Position numbers and translations under genes: made by a program. Positions 5,024-5,229 of a DNA stretch of 5,229 bases are shown one piece after another. The stretch lies in the NCBI GenBank assembly GCA_023417165.1, contig JAEZGD010000395.1:1-5229 (forward strand), given 5' to 3'. Under the pieces are notes generated by a model, which searched no databases, had not been told where the DNA came from, and saw only the letters and a program-made list of their open reading frames with translations. Position 1 is the stretch's first letter; every line of letters starts with the position of its first letter. The stretch is from Planctomycetota bacterium. GTDB taxonomy: Bacteria > Planctomycetota > Planctomycetia > Pirellulales > Pirellulaceae.

Positions 5024-5229
5024 ATGTCCCTGTCTTCTGGATTCTTTGCGCTGCGTCTGGCGATGCTTTGCATGGCAGGAACGCTGCTGTGCTCCGTCGC
5101 CAACGCAGGCGACGTACTGCCGCCCGCCAGCGAACGTTTTACCAAGTCCGACGCGACCGAAGAGCCGAGCTTTCAGCGTCATGTGCTGCCGCTGATGGGC
5201 AGACTTGGTTGCAACGGACGCGCTTGCCA
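5024..5229 (+). CDS. Secreted DUF1549/DUF1553-type planctomycete protein, N-terminal fragment
   Basis: Sixty-eight codons are present before the window ends. A signal peptide (1-28) runs through a hydrophobic core to ANA, with cleavage expected before GD. After a short polar stretch comes PSFQRHVLPLMGRLGCNGRA (48-67) and C68, with the next codon beginning CA (His or Gln). This matches my recollection of the N-terminus of large planctomycete secreted proteins (about 700-1000 residues) that carry DUF1549 and DUF1553 and often continue as ...CNGRACHGSF. If the next residue is His, the motif is CX4CH, one possible heme-attachment variant; covalent heme is not shown. The family's function is unknown. 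As the fourth gene in the sigma/anti-sigma set it is the probable main cargo of that regulon. The identification rests on one short motif. Confidence 0.72.
   Translation, partial: MSLSSGFFALRLAMLCMAGTLLCSVANAGDVLPPASERFTKSDATEEPSFQRHVLPLMGRLGCNGRAC

Noticed and set aside
1..5229. CRISPR array, tRNA, rRNA or insertion-sequence transposase
   Set aside because: No regularly spaced direct repeats, no cloverleaf or rRNA-like stretch and no transposase-like protein were seen on either strand.

Overview
The window looks like chromosomal DNA of a GC-rich planctomycete, most likely of the Pirellulales type. The grounds are protein families: two extracytoplasmic-function (ECF) sigma factors with planctomycete-style wording, a C-terminally cut protein whose N-terminus matches the large planctomycete DUF1549/DUF1553 secreted proteins (GCNGRAC followed by H or Q), and an intergenic inverted repeat (core AAGCGCCAGCGAGG) of a kind I recall as widespread in planctomycete genomes. 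No database search was possible, so the taxonomy is inferred.

Left part (2-954). The window opens inside the last 101 codons of a plus-strand sigma-54-dependent (NtrC/NtrX-type) activator. It faces a minus-strand ECF sigma factor (352-954) across a 44-base gap that holds a small hairpin.

Middle (955-2914). Upstream of that sigma gene lie two consecutive inverted repeats (971-1021 and 1028-1104). Next comes a minus-strand gene for a 594-residue, internally duplicated ABC-2-type permease that starts at TTG. No ATPase gene adjoins it.

Right part (2915-5229). A 258-base divergent intergenic region separates the permease from a compact plus-strand gene set: ECF sigma factor (3173-3715), cysteine-free single-pass membrane protein that is probably its anti-sigma factor (3722-4264), secreted coiled-coil protein (4317-4979), and the start of a secreted DUF1549-like protein (5024 to beyond the window). 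Gaps are 6, 52 and 44 bases, and three of the four starts have a good Shine-Dalgarno sequence. This reads as a sigma/anti-sigma pair transcribed together with exported cargo of unknown function. It is the most interesting system here.
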